Position numbers and translations under genes: made by a program. DNA of 33,590 bases from an uncultured Eubacteriales bacterium (lineage in GTDB: Bacteria; Bacillota; Clostridia; Oscillospirales; Oscillospiraceae): NCBI GenBank assembly GCA_949744165.1, contig CATJWG010000151.1, forward strand, positions 1-33,590. The letters run 5' to 3'. This document shows positions 6,929-14,038 of this stretch, one piece after another (position 1 is the first letter of the stretch; every line of letters begins with the position of its first letter). The notes beneath the pieces were generated by a model. It saw only the letters and a list, made by a program, of their open reading frames with translations, searched no databases and was not told the DNA's origin.

Positions 6929-7886
6929 GGACTTCACCAACCTTTTCCACAAATATCTCGTGCAGCGAGGGCTCGCGCAGGTCAAAGCATATCACCGGCA
7001 CGCCCGCGCGCGTGAGCAGGCCGAGCAGGAAGTTGGCCTGCTCCTCGCCGCTGACCTTAAGGCGGTACTCGTACTCCTTACGGGAGAGAAGGCGCGCGCC
7101 CGACTGGCGAATCTGCTCGTCCGCCTCCCGTTCCGTTTTCAGATAGAGGTTGACGCGGCCGTAGCTCTTTTTTATCTCGCTCAGGTGGCCCTGCAAAACG
7201 GCTTTTGAGCGGTCGAGTATGGTTATGTCGGTGCAGAACTCCTCCACTGTGGCCATCTGGTGGCTGGACATTATCAAATACTTGCCCGCGTCAATCTCCT
7301 CACGGATTATCGTTTTGAACAAATCCGTATTCACGGGGTCAAGGCCGGAGAGCGGCTCGTCAAGAATTATCAGCTCAGGGTCGGAGATAAGCGCGGTAAT
7401 GAACTGAATTTTCTGCTGGTTACCCTTGGAAAGCTGGTCGGCCAGCTTCGGCCGTGGCTTTTTCACTCGGGCGCGGCGTGCTCCGGCCGACGACTGCGCT
7501 GCAGCCTTTTCAGGATAGAGGTATTCCTCCACCTCCAGCCGCTCAGCCCAGCGAGCTATGCGGCGCTTCGCCTCAGCCTTTGGTACGCCGCGCAGGGCGG
7601 CAAAGTATATAAGCTGGTCCATCAGGCCGTACTTCGGATACAGTCCGCGCTCCTCGGCTAAGTAGCCAACGTTGCACTCCCCGACGTTCAGTTCGCCGCC
7701 ATTCCACAGCACCTCGCCGCCGTCGCGCGCGAGCATACCCAATATCATGCGTATGGATGTGGTTTTCCCCGCTCCGTTGGTGCCCAAAAGGGCGTAAACC
7801 CCAGGACGGGGCATTTCAAAGCTGAGGGAATCGACAACAACCCTGTCGCCGTATTTTTTCCTCAGATTGGATACAATAAGGCTCAT
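6915..7886 (-). CDS. ABC transporter ATP-binding protein (NatA/YhaQ-like)
   Basis: A 323-residue ATPase. Walker A is GTNGAGKT (35-42), signature LSKGNQQK (152-159), Walker B LIILDEP (172-178), D-loop SGLDP, switch histidine SSHQ (about 207-210). A C-terminal domain of about 95 residues (from KAVLQGHLSEIKKSYG) is typical of ATPases paired with ABC-2 permeases. It powers export by the two permeases encoded downstream. An odd feature is an Ala/Arg/Lys-rich stretch at about 126-148 (EKAAAQSSAGARRARVKKPR) inserted just before the signature helix; close relatives usually have only a few residues there. The start at 7886 has GGAG upstream at proper spacing; an in-frame ATG at 7961 lies upstream of the promoter -10 and is rejected. 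Confidence 0.92.
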   Translation of the reverse strand: MSLIVSNLRKKYGDRVVVDSLSFEMPRPGVYALLGTNGAGKTTSIRMILGMLARDGGEVLWNGGELNVGECNVGYLAEERGLYPKYGLMDQLIYFAALRGVPKAEAKRRIARWAERLEVEEYLYPEKAAAQSSAGARRARVKKPRPKLADQLSKGNQQKIQFITALISDPELIILDEPLSGLDPVNTDLFKTIIREEIDAGKYLIMSSHQMATVEEFCTDITILDRSKAVLQGHLSEIKKSYGRVNLYLKTEREADEQIRQSGARLLSRKEYEYRLKVSGEEQANFLLGLLTRAGVPVICFDLREPSLHEIFVEKVGEVHEPA

Positions 7887-7932
7887 AATTTTTCTCCATA
7901 AAAATACATTTTTCGCCGTTCGGCAGAAATAA

Positions 7933-7941
7933 ATTATACCA
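7933..7941 (-). promoter_or_regulatory. Extended -10 promoter of the ABC exporter operon
   Basis: TGGTATAAT on the minus strand is a perfect extended -10 element. Transcription would start near 7926, leaving a leader of about 40 bases before the ATPase ATG at 7886. No good -35 is seen, which is usual for extended -10 promoters. Confidence 0.55.
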
Positions 7942-8044
7942 CCAGCATTACATTTATTCACAGCAATGCTGAAAAGTTCAGTTTATTTAAGATTTTGCCT
8001 CAGTCTACCTCCCGTCTTATTTTTTGCCGATGACTGCAAACCGT

Positions 8045-8107
8045 CTCAACGGTGAAATCCGCGGGGGAGCGGACTGCTCCGCGCCCCCGCGGACCCTGCC
8101 TGTTGAG
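8045..8107. other. Nested palindrome in the intergenic region
   Basis: Outer arms CTCAAC (8045-8050) and GTTGAG (8102-8107) enclose the perfect 10-bp arms TCCGCGGGGG (8058-8067) and CCCCCGCGGA (8084-8093). Inside these GGAGC and GCTCC can pair again. No T-run follows on either strand, so it is not a simple terminator. The region 7887-8505 (about 620 bases) has no credible coding sequence; its contents are this element, the terminator at 8117-8148, the candidate small RNA at 8213-8296 and the hairpin at 8368-8410. Confidence 0.55.
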
Positions 8108-8116
8108 ATAATAAAA

Positions 8117-8148
8117 GCGCGGCGCAGGAAGCTTTTCCTACACCGCGC
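8117..8148 (-). terminator. Orphan terminator-like hairpin
   Basis: GCGCGG (8117-8122) pairs with CCGCGC (8143-8148), with inner AGGAA/TTCCT pairing. On the minus strand the stem is followed by TTTTATTAT. No minus-strand gene lies just upstream of it, so it would end an unannotated antisense or leader transcript. Confidence 0.55.
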
Positions 8149-8178
8149 ATAAGCACACAGGCTCATCGCACGTTCCCC

Positions 8179-8206
8179 TTGAAAATTACGGGGGACGTGA
8201 TATAAT
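8179..8206 (+). promoter_or_regulatory. Promoter of candidate small RNA
   Basis: TTGAAA (8179-8184), 16-bp spacer, TATAAT (8201-8206). Expected start near 8213. The nearest plus-strand gene begins almost 300 bases downstream, with a terminator-like hairpin between. Confidence 0.6.
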
Positions 8207-8212
8207 GAGCTT

Positions 8213-8296
8213 GGCGCAATATTATTGCTGTGTGGGAGCCTCTATCTCCTGCATAGGGGCATGAGAGATTGCCGTCTCTCATGCCCTGCCTTTTAT
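8213..8296 (+). ncRNA. Candidate small RNA or attenuated leader, about 85 nt
   Basis: The segment lies between a good promoter and the hairpin GGGCATGAGAGA (8257-8268) / TCTCTCATGCCC (8275-8286), which is followed by TGCCTTTTATT. Before it GCAAT/ATTGC forms a small hairpin. GCCTCTAT pairs with ATAGGGGC (ending 8260) around the loop CTCCTGC, an alternative stem that shares GGGC with the terminator. The pyrimidine-rich loop is complementary to Shine-Dalgarno sequences. Either a free small RNA or a leader controlling readthrough into the decarboxylase gene at 8506 fits. No known family is recognised and there is no coding potential. Confidence 0.45.
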
Positions 8297-8367
8297 TATC
8301 CCGGCAAGGCCATTATATACTTTTCGACAGGCTAATGCAAGATTTATTTCCAATTATATCGTTTATC

Positions 8368-8410
8368 GGGGCCTTTTCCGGCGTGGGACTGGATGGCCCC
8401 GTTTATTTAT
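8368..8410 (+). terminator. Weak terminator-like hairpin before the decarboxylase gene
   Basis: GGGGCC (8368-8373) pairs with GGCCCC (8395-8400) across a 21-base loop and is followed by GTTTATTTAT. The large loop makes it a weak terminator; together with the hairpin ending at 8286 it insulates or attenuates transcription toward 8506. Confidence 0.35.
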
Positions 8411-8505
8411 GATTTAACAAGGAAAAACACGCGACAAATGGCGGGCAGTATGATATGATAATAAATATAGTCAGCATATAAAAACTCATAATGGAGGTTA
8501 AAGCG

Positions 8506-9978
8506 ATGGTTAAAGTCAAAGACCTGCGTACGGCGTTGGAGCGCCTGGCCGAAATACCGGGCCAGCTTGTGGAGACGAACGTCGAGGCTGACCCGCACGC
8601 CGAGATATCCGGCGTATACCGCTATGTCGGCGCGGGCGGCACCGTGATGCGCCCCACCAGGGAGGGACCCGCGATGATATTCAACAACGTCAAGGGGCAC
8701 CCCGACGCACGCGTGGCCATAGGCCTGCTCGCCAGCCGCCGCCGTGTGGGCTACCTGCTCGACGAGGCGCCCGAGAGACTGGGCTTCAAGCTCATGGAGG
8801 CCGTGTCAAACCCCATAGAGCCTGTGGAGATACCGCAGTCCGAAGCCAAGTGTCAGGAAATAGTGCATCTTTCCACCGACCCCGACTTTGACGTGCGCAA
8901 GCTTGTCCCCGCGCCGACGAACACCGAGGAGGACGCAGGTCCCTACATTACCATGGGCCTGTGCTACGCCACCGACCCCGAGACGGGCGAGAAGGACGTT
9001 ACCATTCACCGCCTCTGCCTTCAGGGAAAGGACATTATCTCCATGTACTTCGTTCCCGGCGGGCGGCACCTGGATATTTTCCGTGAAAAATACGCGAAAA
9101 TGGGAAAGCCCATGCCGATATCCGTCTCCATAGGCGTGGACCCCGCGATATGTATCGCCTCCTGCTTTGAGTCTCCAACCACTCCGCTGGGCTACAACGA
9201 GCTGGCCTGCGCCGGCGGCCTGCGCGGCGAGCCGGTGGAGCTGACGCGCTGCAAGACCATAGACGAGCTGTGCATAGCCAACGCCGAGTACGTCGTCGAG
9301 TGCGAGCTGGCACCGGGCGAATTTATCCGCGAGGACATAAACACGAACACGGGAAAAGCAATGCCGGAGTTTCCCGGCTACATCGGCGCGGCGCTGCCTG
9401 AGGTGCCGGTTTTGAAGGTCAAGGCTGTGACCACGCGCAAAAGCCCCATCATGCAGACAGTTATAGGCCCCAGCGAGGAGCATGTGAGCATGGCCGGACT
9501 GCCCACGGAGGCGAGCATCCTGCTCATGGAGCGCCGTGCGCTCAACGACTTCGTGCAGAACGTCTACTGCGCCCCCTTCGGCGGAGGCAAGTATGCGGCC
9601 GTGATACAGGTCAAAAAGTCCGCGCCCATTGACGAGGGCAAGCAGAGGCAGGCTGCGCTTCTGGCTTTCTCCGCCTTCCGCGAGCTCAAGCACGTATTTT
9701 TAGTGGACGAGGACGTGGATTTGTTCGATGTAAACGACGTTATCTGGGCCATGACCACGCGCTTTCAGGCAGACGTGGACCTGATACCCATCCCCGGCGT
9801 GCGCCTGCATCCACTCGAGCCGTCGAGCGCCCCCGCATATTCGCCGAGTATACGCCACCACGGCATCGCCTGCAAGGCTATCTTTGACTGCACCGTACCC
9901 TTTGAGCAGAAGGACCGCTTCAAGCGCTGTGTGTTCAAGGACCTTGACCCTGCCAAGTGGGTTCCCGAGCTGTTTTAA
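8506..9978 (+). CDS. lpdC: UbiD-family hydroxyaromatic acid decarboxylase, LpdC (gallate decarboxylase) type
   Basis: A 490-residue UbiD-family enzyme with the same length as LpdC of Lactiplantibacillus plantarum, whose sequence it closely resembles as I recall it. Shared blocks include ISGVYRYVGAGGTVMRPT (34-51), EGPAMIFNNVKG (53-64), DAGPYITMG (143-151), DVTIHR (164-169), PGGRH (184-188), EDINTNTGKAMPEFPGYIG (276-294), and further on VIGPSEEHVSMAGLPTEASI and FLVDEDVDLFDVNDVIWAM. UbiD enzymes use prenylated FMN with a metal ion for reversible decarboxylation. The LpdC branch acts without oxygen on gallate, protocatechuate and similar phenolic acids. The start at 8506 has GGAGG at 8493-8497; an ATG at 8491 would include that site in the coding region. 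The cofactor synthase ubiX and the accessory lpdD lie just downstream. The exact substrate is inferred only at class level. Confidence 0.93.
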   Translation: MVKVKDLRTALERLAEIPGQLVETNVEADPHAEISGVYRYVGAGGTVMRPTREGPAMIFNNVKGHPDARVAIGLLASRRRVGYLLDEAPERLGFKLMEAVSNPIEPVEIPQSEAKCQEIVHLSTDPDFDVRKLVPAPTNTEEDAGPYITMGLCYATDPETGEKDVTIHRLCLQGKDIISMYFVPGGRHLDIFREKYAKMGKPMPISVSIGVDPAICIASCFESPTTPLGYNELACAGGLRGEPVELTRCKTIDELCIANAEYVVECELAPGEFIREDINTNTGKAMPEFPGYIGAALPEVPVLKVKAVTTRKSPIMQTVIGPSEEHVSMAGLPTEASILLMERRALNDFVQNVYCAPFGGGKYAAVIQVKKSAPIDEGKQRQAALLAFSAFRELKHVFLVDEDVDLFDVNDVIWAMTTRFQADVDLIPIPGVRLHPLEPSSAPAYSPSIRHHGIACKAIFDCTVPFEQKDRFKRCVFKDLDPAKWVPELF

Positions 9979-10035
9979 ATTTGCTTTTAGATTATGCTGA
10001 GTCTGGGATTTAAGCACGGTAACAGTGCTGCATAG

Positions 10036-10410
10036 TTAGCCGAGGAAGCTTATTAGCGAGTGCTCGAGCTCGGCGAGGCAGGTCTCGCAGTTTTTTAGCA
10101 GGGTCTCAAGCTCGCTGGGGGTAGGCGCGTCGATGTGTACACCGGCGCTAACGCTCACGGTGCAATGAAGCGCTCTTGACAGGCGTTTGGCCGCGGCGGC
10201 GGAAACTCGGTCGTCGCGGTGGGTATGCACCGTCACCGTGCTGACCGTGGCGGAGTCCCTCTCCGGCTCGTAGACGGCAAGCGACACCGCGCCTATGTGT
10301 CCATGCGAGCCGCCGCATACGCTCACGTTCAGGTCCGAACCGCAAAAAAAGGCACTGGCGTAAACGTGATACCGCGTCCCCGCGCCGGTCTCGGCAAAAA
10401 ATGTGTTCAT
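10036..10410 (-). CDS. lpdD: LpdD-like protein, proposed prenylated-flavin chaperone
   Basis: A 124-residue soluble protein with no signal peptide. Its conserved blocks are GGSHGHIGAVSLAVYEP (about 33-49), VHTHRDDRVSAAAAKRLSRA (about 61-80) and VSAGVHIDAPTPSELETLL (about 86-104). This pattern matches the small LpdD proteins encoded with UbiD-type hydroxyaryl decarboxylases (LpdBCD), which are proposed to carry or protect prenylated FMN; the role is not firmly established. It lies between the decarboxylase and ubiX but on the opposite strand, convergent with the former (57 bases apart) and divergent from the latter (87 bases). A ribosome site GGAGG precedes the ATG by 8 bases. It has its own promoter, so it is not simply part of a single lpdCDB transcript. 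The last residues, about 106-124, contain two Cys and are helical. Confidence 0.75.
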   Translation of the reverse strand: MNTFFAETGAGTRYHVYASAFFCGSDLNVSVCGGSHGHIGAVSLAVYEPERDSATVSTVTVHTHRDDRVSAAAAKRLSRALHCTVSVSAGVHIDAPTPSELETLLKNCETCLAELEHSLISFLG

Positions 10411-10444
10411 GTCATATTCCTCCGCAGATAAAAGCTCTGCGTAA

Positions 10445-10473
10445 ATTATAACCCCGCGGCCTCACAAAGGCAA
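10445..10473 (-). promoter_or_regulatory. Promoter of lpdD
   Basis: On the minus strand TTGCCT (10473-10468), a 17-bp spacer and TATAAT (10450-10445). The start would be near 10438, about 28 bases before the ATG at 10410. It overlaps the hairpin in the ubiX upstream region. Confidence 0.6.
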
Positions 10474-10481
10474 CAGCGGGG
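10452..10481 (+). promoter_or_regulatory. Hairpin in the ubiX leader
   Basis: CCCCGC (10452-10457) pairs with GCGGGG (10476-10481), with inner GCCT/AGGC pairs. It ends a few bases before the ubiX Shine-Dalgarno GGAGG. No T-run follows on the plus strand. It also covers the -35 and spacer of the divergent lpdD promoter, so it could be a shared operator or an RNA element. Confidence 0.4.
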
Positions 10482-10497
10482 AGAGTGGAGGCACAGT

Positions 10498-11052
10498 ATG
10501 AAGCTGATAGTGGGCGTATCCGGCGCCAGCGGCGTTGTCATGAGCCGCACGCTCCTTGGCACACTGAACCGTGCCGGCTGCGAGACGCACCTGGTGCTTA
10601 CAGACGCGGCGAGGCGTACTTGGGAGCTGGAGACGGAAAGCCCCATAGACGGTCTGCTGTCAATGGCTGACAGAGTTTACGGCTCGCATGATATGGCTGC
10701 GCTCATCTCAAGCGGCTCGTTCGTCACTGACGGCATGATAATCCTCCCGTGCAGCATGAAAACGCTCGCGGGCATAGTCTCGGGCTACACGGACAACCTG
10801 CTACTGCGCGCGGCCGACGTGTGCCTGAAGGAAAACCGCCGCGTGGTGCTATGCCCGCGCGAAATGCCGCTGGGACAGGTCCACCTGCGCAACCTTCTCG
10901 CCGCCGCAGAGCTTGGCTGCGCAGTGGTTCCGCCGATGCTGACTTTCTACAACGCGCCGCAGACCGTACAGGAGCAGATAAACCACGTCGTCGGTAAGGT
11001 GCTGCTGCAATTCGGGATAGTGAGCGGGGATTTTGTGCCCTGGGAAGGGTAA
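10498..11052 (+). CDS. ubiX: Flavin prenyltransferase UbiX (LpdB/Pad1 type)
   Basis: A 184-residue flavoprotein of normal UbiX length (about 185-200). The FMN-binding motif GVSGASG lies at residues 6-12. The conserved segment SSGSFVTDGMIILPCSMKTL and the following AGIVSGYTDNLLLRAADVCL give the flavin and phosphate site, and CPREMPLG carries the catalytic-site Glu-Met. A C-terminal PPMLTFYN block completes the family pattern. It joins a dimethylallyl unit to FMN to make prenylated FMN, the cofactor of the UbiD-type decarboxylase encoded upstream. GGAGG precedes the ATG at proper spacing. No terminator is evident between the decarboxylase stop and this gene, so readthrough across the antisense lpdD gene is plausible; a strong terminator follows it. 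Confidence 0.94.
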   Translation: MKLIVGVSGASGVVMSRTLLGTLNRAGCETHLVLTDAARRTWELETESPIDGLLSMADRVYGSHDMAALISSGSFVTDGMIILPCSMKTLAGIVSGYTDNLLLRAADVCLKENRRVVLCPREMPLGQVHLRNLLAAAELGCAVVPPMLTFYNAPQTVQEQINHVVGKVLLQFGIVSGDFVPWEG

Positions 11053-11055
11053 GGC

Positions 11056-11086
11056 AAAAGCCGCAGCTGGTATAGCTGCGGCTTTT
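11056..11086 (+). terminator. Terminator of ubiX
   Basis: AAAAGCCGCAGC and GCTGCGGCTTTT form a 12-bp stem with a 7-base loop, 3 bases after the ubiX stop. The A and T tails make it usable from both strands, and the minus-strand feo operon ends 39 bases beyond. Confidence 0.9.
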
Positions 11087-11124
11087 CTCAGCGTGTCGAA
11101 CAGGCGGCACAGCCGCTTGTTCGA

Positions 11125-11295
11125 TTATTTTTTATGGCACTGTCCGCTCATGGCGCAGCTTGAGCAGCCGCAGCCGCAGGAGGACTTGCCCTGCTTTTTG
11201 TCCTTCACCAGAGAGCGCACTGCCAGCGCCGCGAGTATGATTACTACGGAGCACACGGCAATCGTGCCCCAATTGGCAGAAATCCATCCAAGCAT
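11125..11295 (-). CDS. FeoB-associated Cys-rich membrane protein
   Basis: A 56-residue protein: short N-terminus, one membrane helix (WGTIAVCSVVIILAALAVRS), a basic stretch (LVKDKKQGK), then the Cys cluster SSCGCGCSSCAMSGQCHKK with five Cys in a short tail. This is the pattern of the FeoB-associated Cys-rich membrane family, usually encoded right after feoB in Clostridia. Here its ATG follows the feoB stop by only 3 bases. The role is not proven; a metal-handling or FeoB-assembly function is inferred from position and the cysteines. Confidence 0.88.
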   Translation of the reverse strand: MLGWISANWGTIAVCSVVIILAALAVRSLVKDKKQGKSSCGCGCSSCAMSGQCHKK

Positions 11296-11298
11296 GTC

Positions 11299-13701
11299 TT
11301 ACACCTTCACAGTTTCGCTCGGCTTGCCGGACTCTCTGTAGGGCCGAACAAGCATATACACGATAAAGGAAACGCAGGCCAGCGCACAGATAAGTCCGGC
11401 AATGTTTACCGTTCCGGTAAACATCAGGCCGAGCTGATAAATGATAAGCGACACGGCATAAGCGAACACGCACTGATACCCTATTGCGAACAGGGTCCAC
11501 TTCGGGCTGTTCATTTCCCGTTTTATTGCGCCAATAGCGGCGAAGCAGGGGGCGCACAGCAGGTTGAACGTCAGGAACGAATAGCCTGCCAAGGCAGTCA
11601 TACCCTCAAAATCGAGCACACCGAATACACCGACGACCTCTTCTTTTGCCACCAGGCCCATAATCGTCGCAATCGTGGCCTTGATACTGCCAAAGCCAAG
11701 GGGTGAGAAAATCCAGCATATCGCGCCGCCGACAGCACCCAGCACACTGTTCTCAAGCTCCATATCGGTGTTAAAGCCAAAGCTCCCGTCCACGCTGCCG
11801 AATTTCGAGCCGGCCCAGATTATGATTGTCGCAAGCAGTATTATCGTGCCGGCCTTCTTGATAAAAGACCAGCCGCGCTCCCACATGCTGCGCAGCACGT
11901 TCGACACGGTGGGCCAGTGGTAGGCCGGCAGCTCCATGACGAAGGGTGAGGGCTCGCCAGCAAAAGGCTTTGTCTTTTTCAGTATCAGGCCGGACACAAC
12001 TATCGCGGCCATACCGAGGAAATAACAGCTTGGCGCAATCCAAGGCGACCCGTCAAACAGCGCGGCGGTGATAAGCGCGATTATGGGCAATTTCGCTCCG
12101 CAGGGGATAAAGGTGGTTGTCATTATGGTCATACGTCTGTCTCGCTCGTTTTCAATCGTGCGTGAGGCCATGATGCCGGGCACACCGCAGCCGGTGCCGA
12201 TAAGCACAGGAATGAAGGATTTTCCGGACAGACCGAACTTGCGGAATATACGGTCCATGACAAAAGCAATACGCGCCATATAGCCGCAGGCTTCAAGAAA
12301 TGCCAGGAAAATGAACAGCACCAGCATCTGCGGCACGAAGCCGAGCACTGCGCCGACACCACCGATGATACCGTCTACAATAAGGCTCCTGAGCCAAACT
12401 GCACAGCCGGCAGCTTCCAATCCGCGCTCGGCAAGCGCGGGGATGCCTGGGACCCATACTCCGTAGTCCGATGTATCGGGTGCACCCTCCATTGACACGG
12501 CAATCATTTCGCTTATCCCGAAGCCCTGTTCGTTAAGGGAGTCGGCATAGTTGCCAAGGCTCTCCTCAAAGCCAAAAAAATCATTGTTCTCGACAGCGTC
12601 GAGAATATCCTGCGCGCCAGTGGCGCCTGTGTCCACCGCCGCTTTTAAGGTTCCAACAAGCTCATCAGTCCACACATTTTCAGCCGCGTAGTCTACCGCT
12701 GCCTGCTCATACTCGCTGACGCCTATCCCGAACAGATGCCAGCCGTCGCCAAACAGCCCGCCGTTGGTCCAGTCAGTCACCCACGTGCCGACAGTGGTTA
12801 CGGAGACAAAGTAAACCACAAACATGATAGCCGCAAAGATAGGCAGCGCCAGGAATCGGTTGGTTACAACGCGATCAATCTTGTCCGAGACTGAGGCTCC
12901 GCTGGCGGACGTTTTCTTATAGCAGCCCTTGAGTACTCCGGCAATGTATATGTATCTCTCGTTTGTGATTATGCTCTCGGAGTCGTCATCCATCTCGCGC
13001 TCCGCAGCCTGGATATCCTGCTCGATGTGGTCAAGAAGGCTCGGTTCTATTTTGAGGCCCTCAAGCACCTTCTCGTCGCGCTCAAAAATCTTTATAGCAT
13101 ACCAGCGTTGACGCTCGGAGGGCAGAGAGTGCAGTGCAGCTTCCTCGATATGCGCTATCGCGTGCTCCACCACACCGGAAAAGTTATGCATCGGCACCGT
13201 GTGAGCGTGTGCCGCCGCTTCTACGGCGGCCTCCGCCGCCTCCGTAACGCCTGTACCTTTGAGCGCAGATATCTCCAGAACTCTGCACCCGAGCTCGCGG
13301 GCAAGCTCCTGCGTATTTATTTTGTCGCCATTCTTCCGCACAACATCCATCATGTTCACAGCCACCACAACCGGTATGCCCAGTTCAGTAAGCTGCGTGG
13401 TCAAATATAGGTTTCGCTCTATATTTGTGCCGTCAATGATGTTTAATATCGCATCCGGCCGCTCATTTATCAGGTAATTTCGCGCCACAACCTCCTCAAG
13501 CGTATACGGGGAGAGCGAATATATGCCTGGCAGGTCCATTATTACAACATCGTCGTGTTTCTTGAGCTTGCCTTCTTTCTTTTCCACCGTTACCCCAGGC
13601 CAGTTTCCTACAAACTGGTTCGAGCCTGTCAGTGCGTTGAACAGCGTCGTTTTTCCGCAGTTCGGGTTGCCCGCAAGGGCAATTTTAATCTCTTTGTCCA
13701 T
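11299..13701 (-). CDS. feoB: Ferrous iron transport protein B
   Basis: An 800-residue inner-membrane Fe2+ transporter. The N-terminal GTPase domain shows G1 GNPNCGKT (11-18), G3 DLPG (56-59), G4 NMMD (116-119) and G5 SALKG (145-149), followed by the helical GDI-like domain (about 170-265). The membrane part carries the two Gate repeats, including FIFLAFLEACGYMARIAFVM and the conserved GTGCGVPGIMASRTIENERD, with Cys in GCGVPG and IPCGAKLP. Unlike E. coli FeoB (773 residues), there is a loop of about 100 residues (310-420) between the first and second membrane segments, rich in acidic and aromatic residues. GGAG precedes the ATG. It is encoded after two feoA genes and before the Cys-rich small protein, and the operon promoter bears putative DtxR-type operators. 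Confidence 0.96.
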   Translation of the reverse strand: MDKEIKIALAGNPNCGKTTLFNALTGSNQFVGNWPGVTVEKKEGKLKKHDDVVIMDLPGIYSLSPYTLEEVVARNYLINERPDAILNIIDGTNIERNLYLTTQLTELGIPVVVAVNMMDVVRKNGDKINTQELARELGCRVLEISALKGTGVTEAAEAAVEAAAHAHTVPMHNFSGVVEHAIAHIEEAALHSLPSERQRWYAIKIFERDEKVLEGLKIEPSLLDHIEQDIQAAEREMDDDSESIITNERYIYIAGVLKGCYKKTSASGASVSDKIDRVVTNRFLALPIFAAIMFVVYFVSVTTVGTWVTDWTNGGLFGDGWHLFGIGVSEYEQAAVDYAAENVWTDELVGTLKAAVDTGATGAQDILDAVENNDFFGFEESLGNYADSLNEQGFGISEMIAVSMEGAPDTSDYGVWVPGIPALAERGLEAAGCAVWLRSLIVDGIIGGVGAVLGFVPQMLVLFIFLAFLEACGYMARIAFVMDRIFRKFGLSGKSFIPVLIGTGCGVPGIMASRTIENERDRRMTIMTTTFIPCGAKLPIIALITAALFDGSPWIAPSCYFLGMAAIVVSGLILKKTKPFAGEPSPFVMELPAYHWPTVSNVLRSMWERGWSFIKKAGTIILLATIIIWAGSKFGSVDGSFGFNTDMELENSVLGAVGGAICWIFSPLGFGSIKATIATIMGLVAKEEVVGVFGVLDFEGMTALAGYSFLTFNLLCAPCFAAIGAIKREMNSPKWTLFAIGYQCVFAYAVSLIIYQLGLMFTGTVNIAGLICALACVSFIVYMLVRPYRESGKPSETVKV

Positions 13702-13794
13702 AATCGTTTACTCCTTAAGCTGTATATTCCAAATTTAACGGGCTTCGCTTCCCGCCCGTGGGGTAATATCCCCCAATTTACGCAATATGTCCTC

Positions 13795-14016
13795 TTATTC
13801 GACCTCTATCATTTCCGCGTCGGCTTTCCTCAGCGAGAGCTCGTAGCCGCGTACTGTGACCTCTATGGGGTCGCCCAAAGGCGCAACCTTACGCACATAT
13901 ACCTCTATGCCCTTTGTTATTCCCATGTCCATGATGCGGCGCTTGACCGCACCCTCACCGTTGAGGCGCACAATTTTCGCGCTTTCGCCGATTTTTACTT
14001 GTCTGAGTGTTTTCAT
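13795..14016 (-). CDS. feoA: FeoA-like SH3 domain protein (second copy, next to feoB)
   Basis: A 73-residue cytoplasmic protein made of a single FeoA SH3-like beta-barrel. Diagnostic stretches are GESAKIVRLNGEGAVKRRIM, then DMGITKGIEVYVRKVAPLGD and PIEVTVRGYELSLRKADAEM. FeoA interacts with FeoB and modulates its GTPase or transport activity. It follows the other feoA by 22 bases and precedes feoB by 93 bases; that gap holds two small hairpins (GGGG/CCCC and CGGGC/GCCCG) which may tune the feoA to feoB ratio. Start ATG 14016 with GGGGAGGAGA upstream. Confidence 0.93.
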   Translation of the reverse strand: MKTLRQVKIGESAKIVRLNGEGAVKRRIMDMGITKGIEVYVRKVAPLGDPIEVTVRGYELSLRKADAEMIEVE

Positions 14017-14038
14017 AAGCTTTCTCCTCCCCTTAAGT

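Noticed and set aside
8213-8296. 6S RNA or riboswitch of a known class
   Set aside because: It is too short for 6S RNA and shows no consensus of the common classes (TPP, SAM, purine, cobalamin, c-di-GMP); kept only as an unclassified small RNA.
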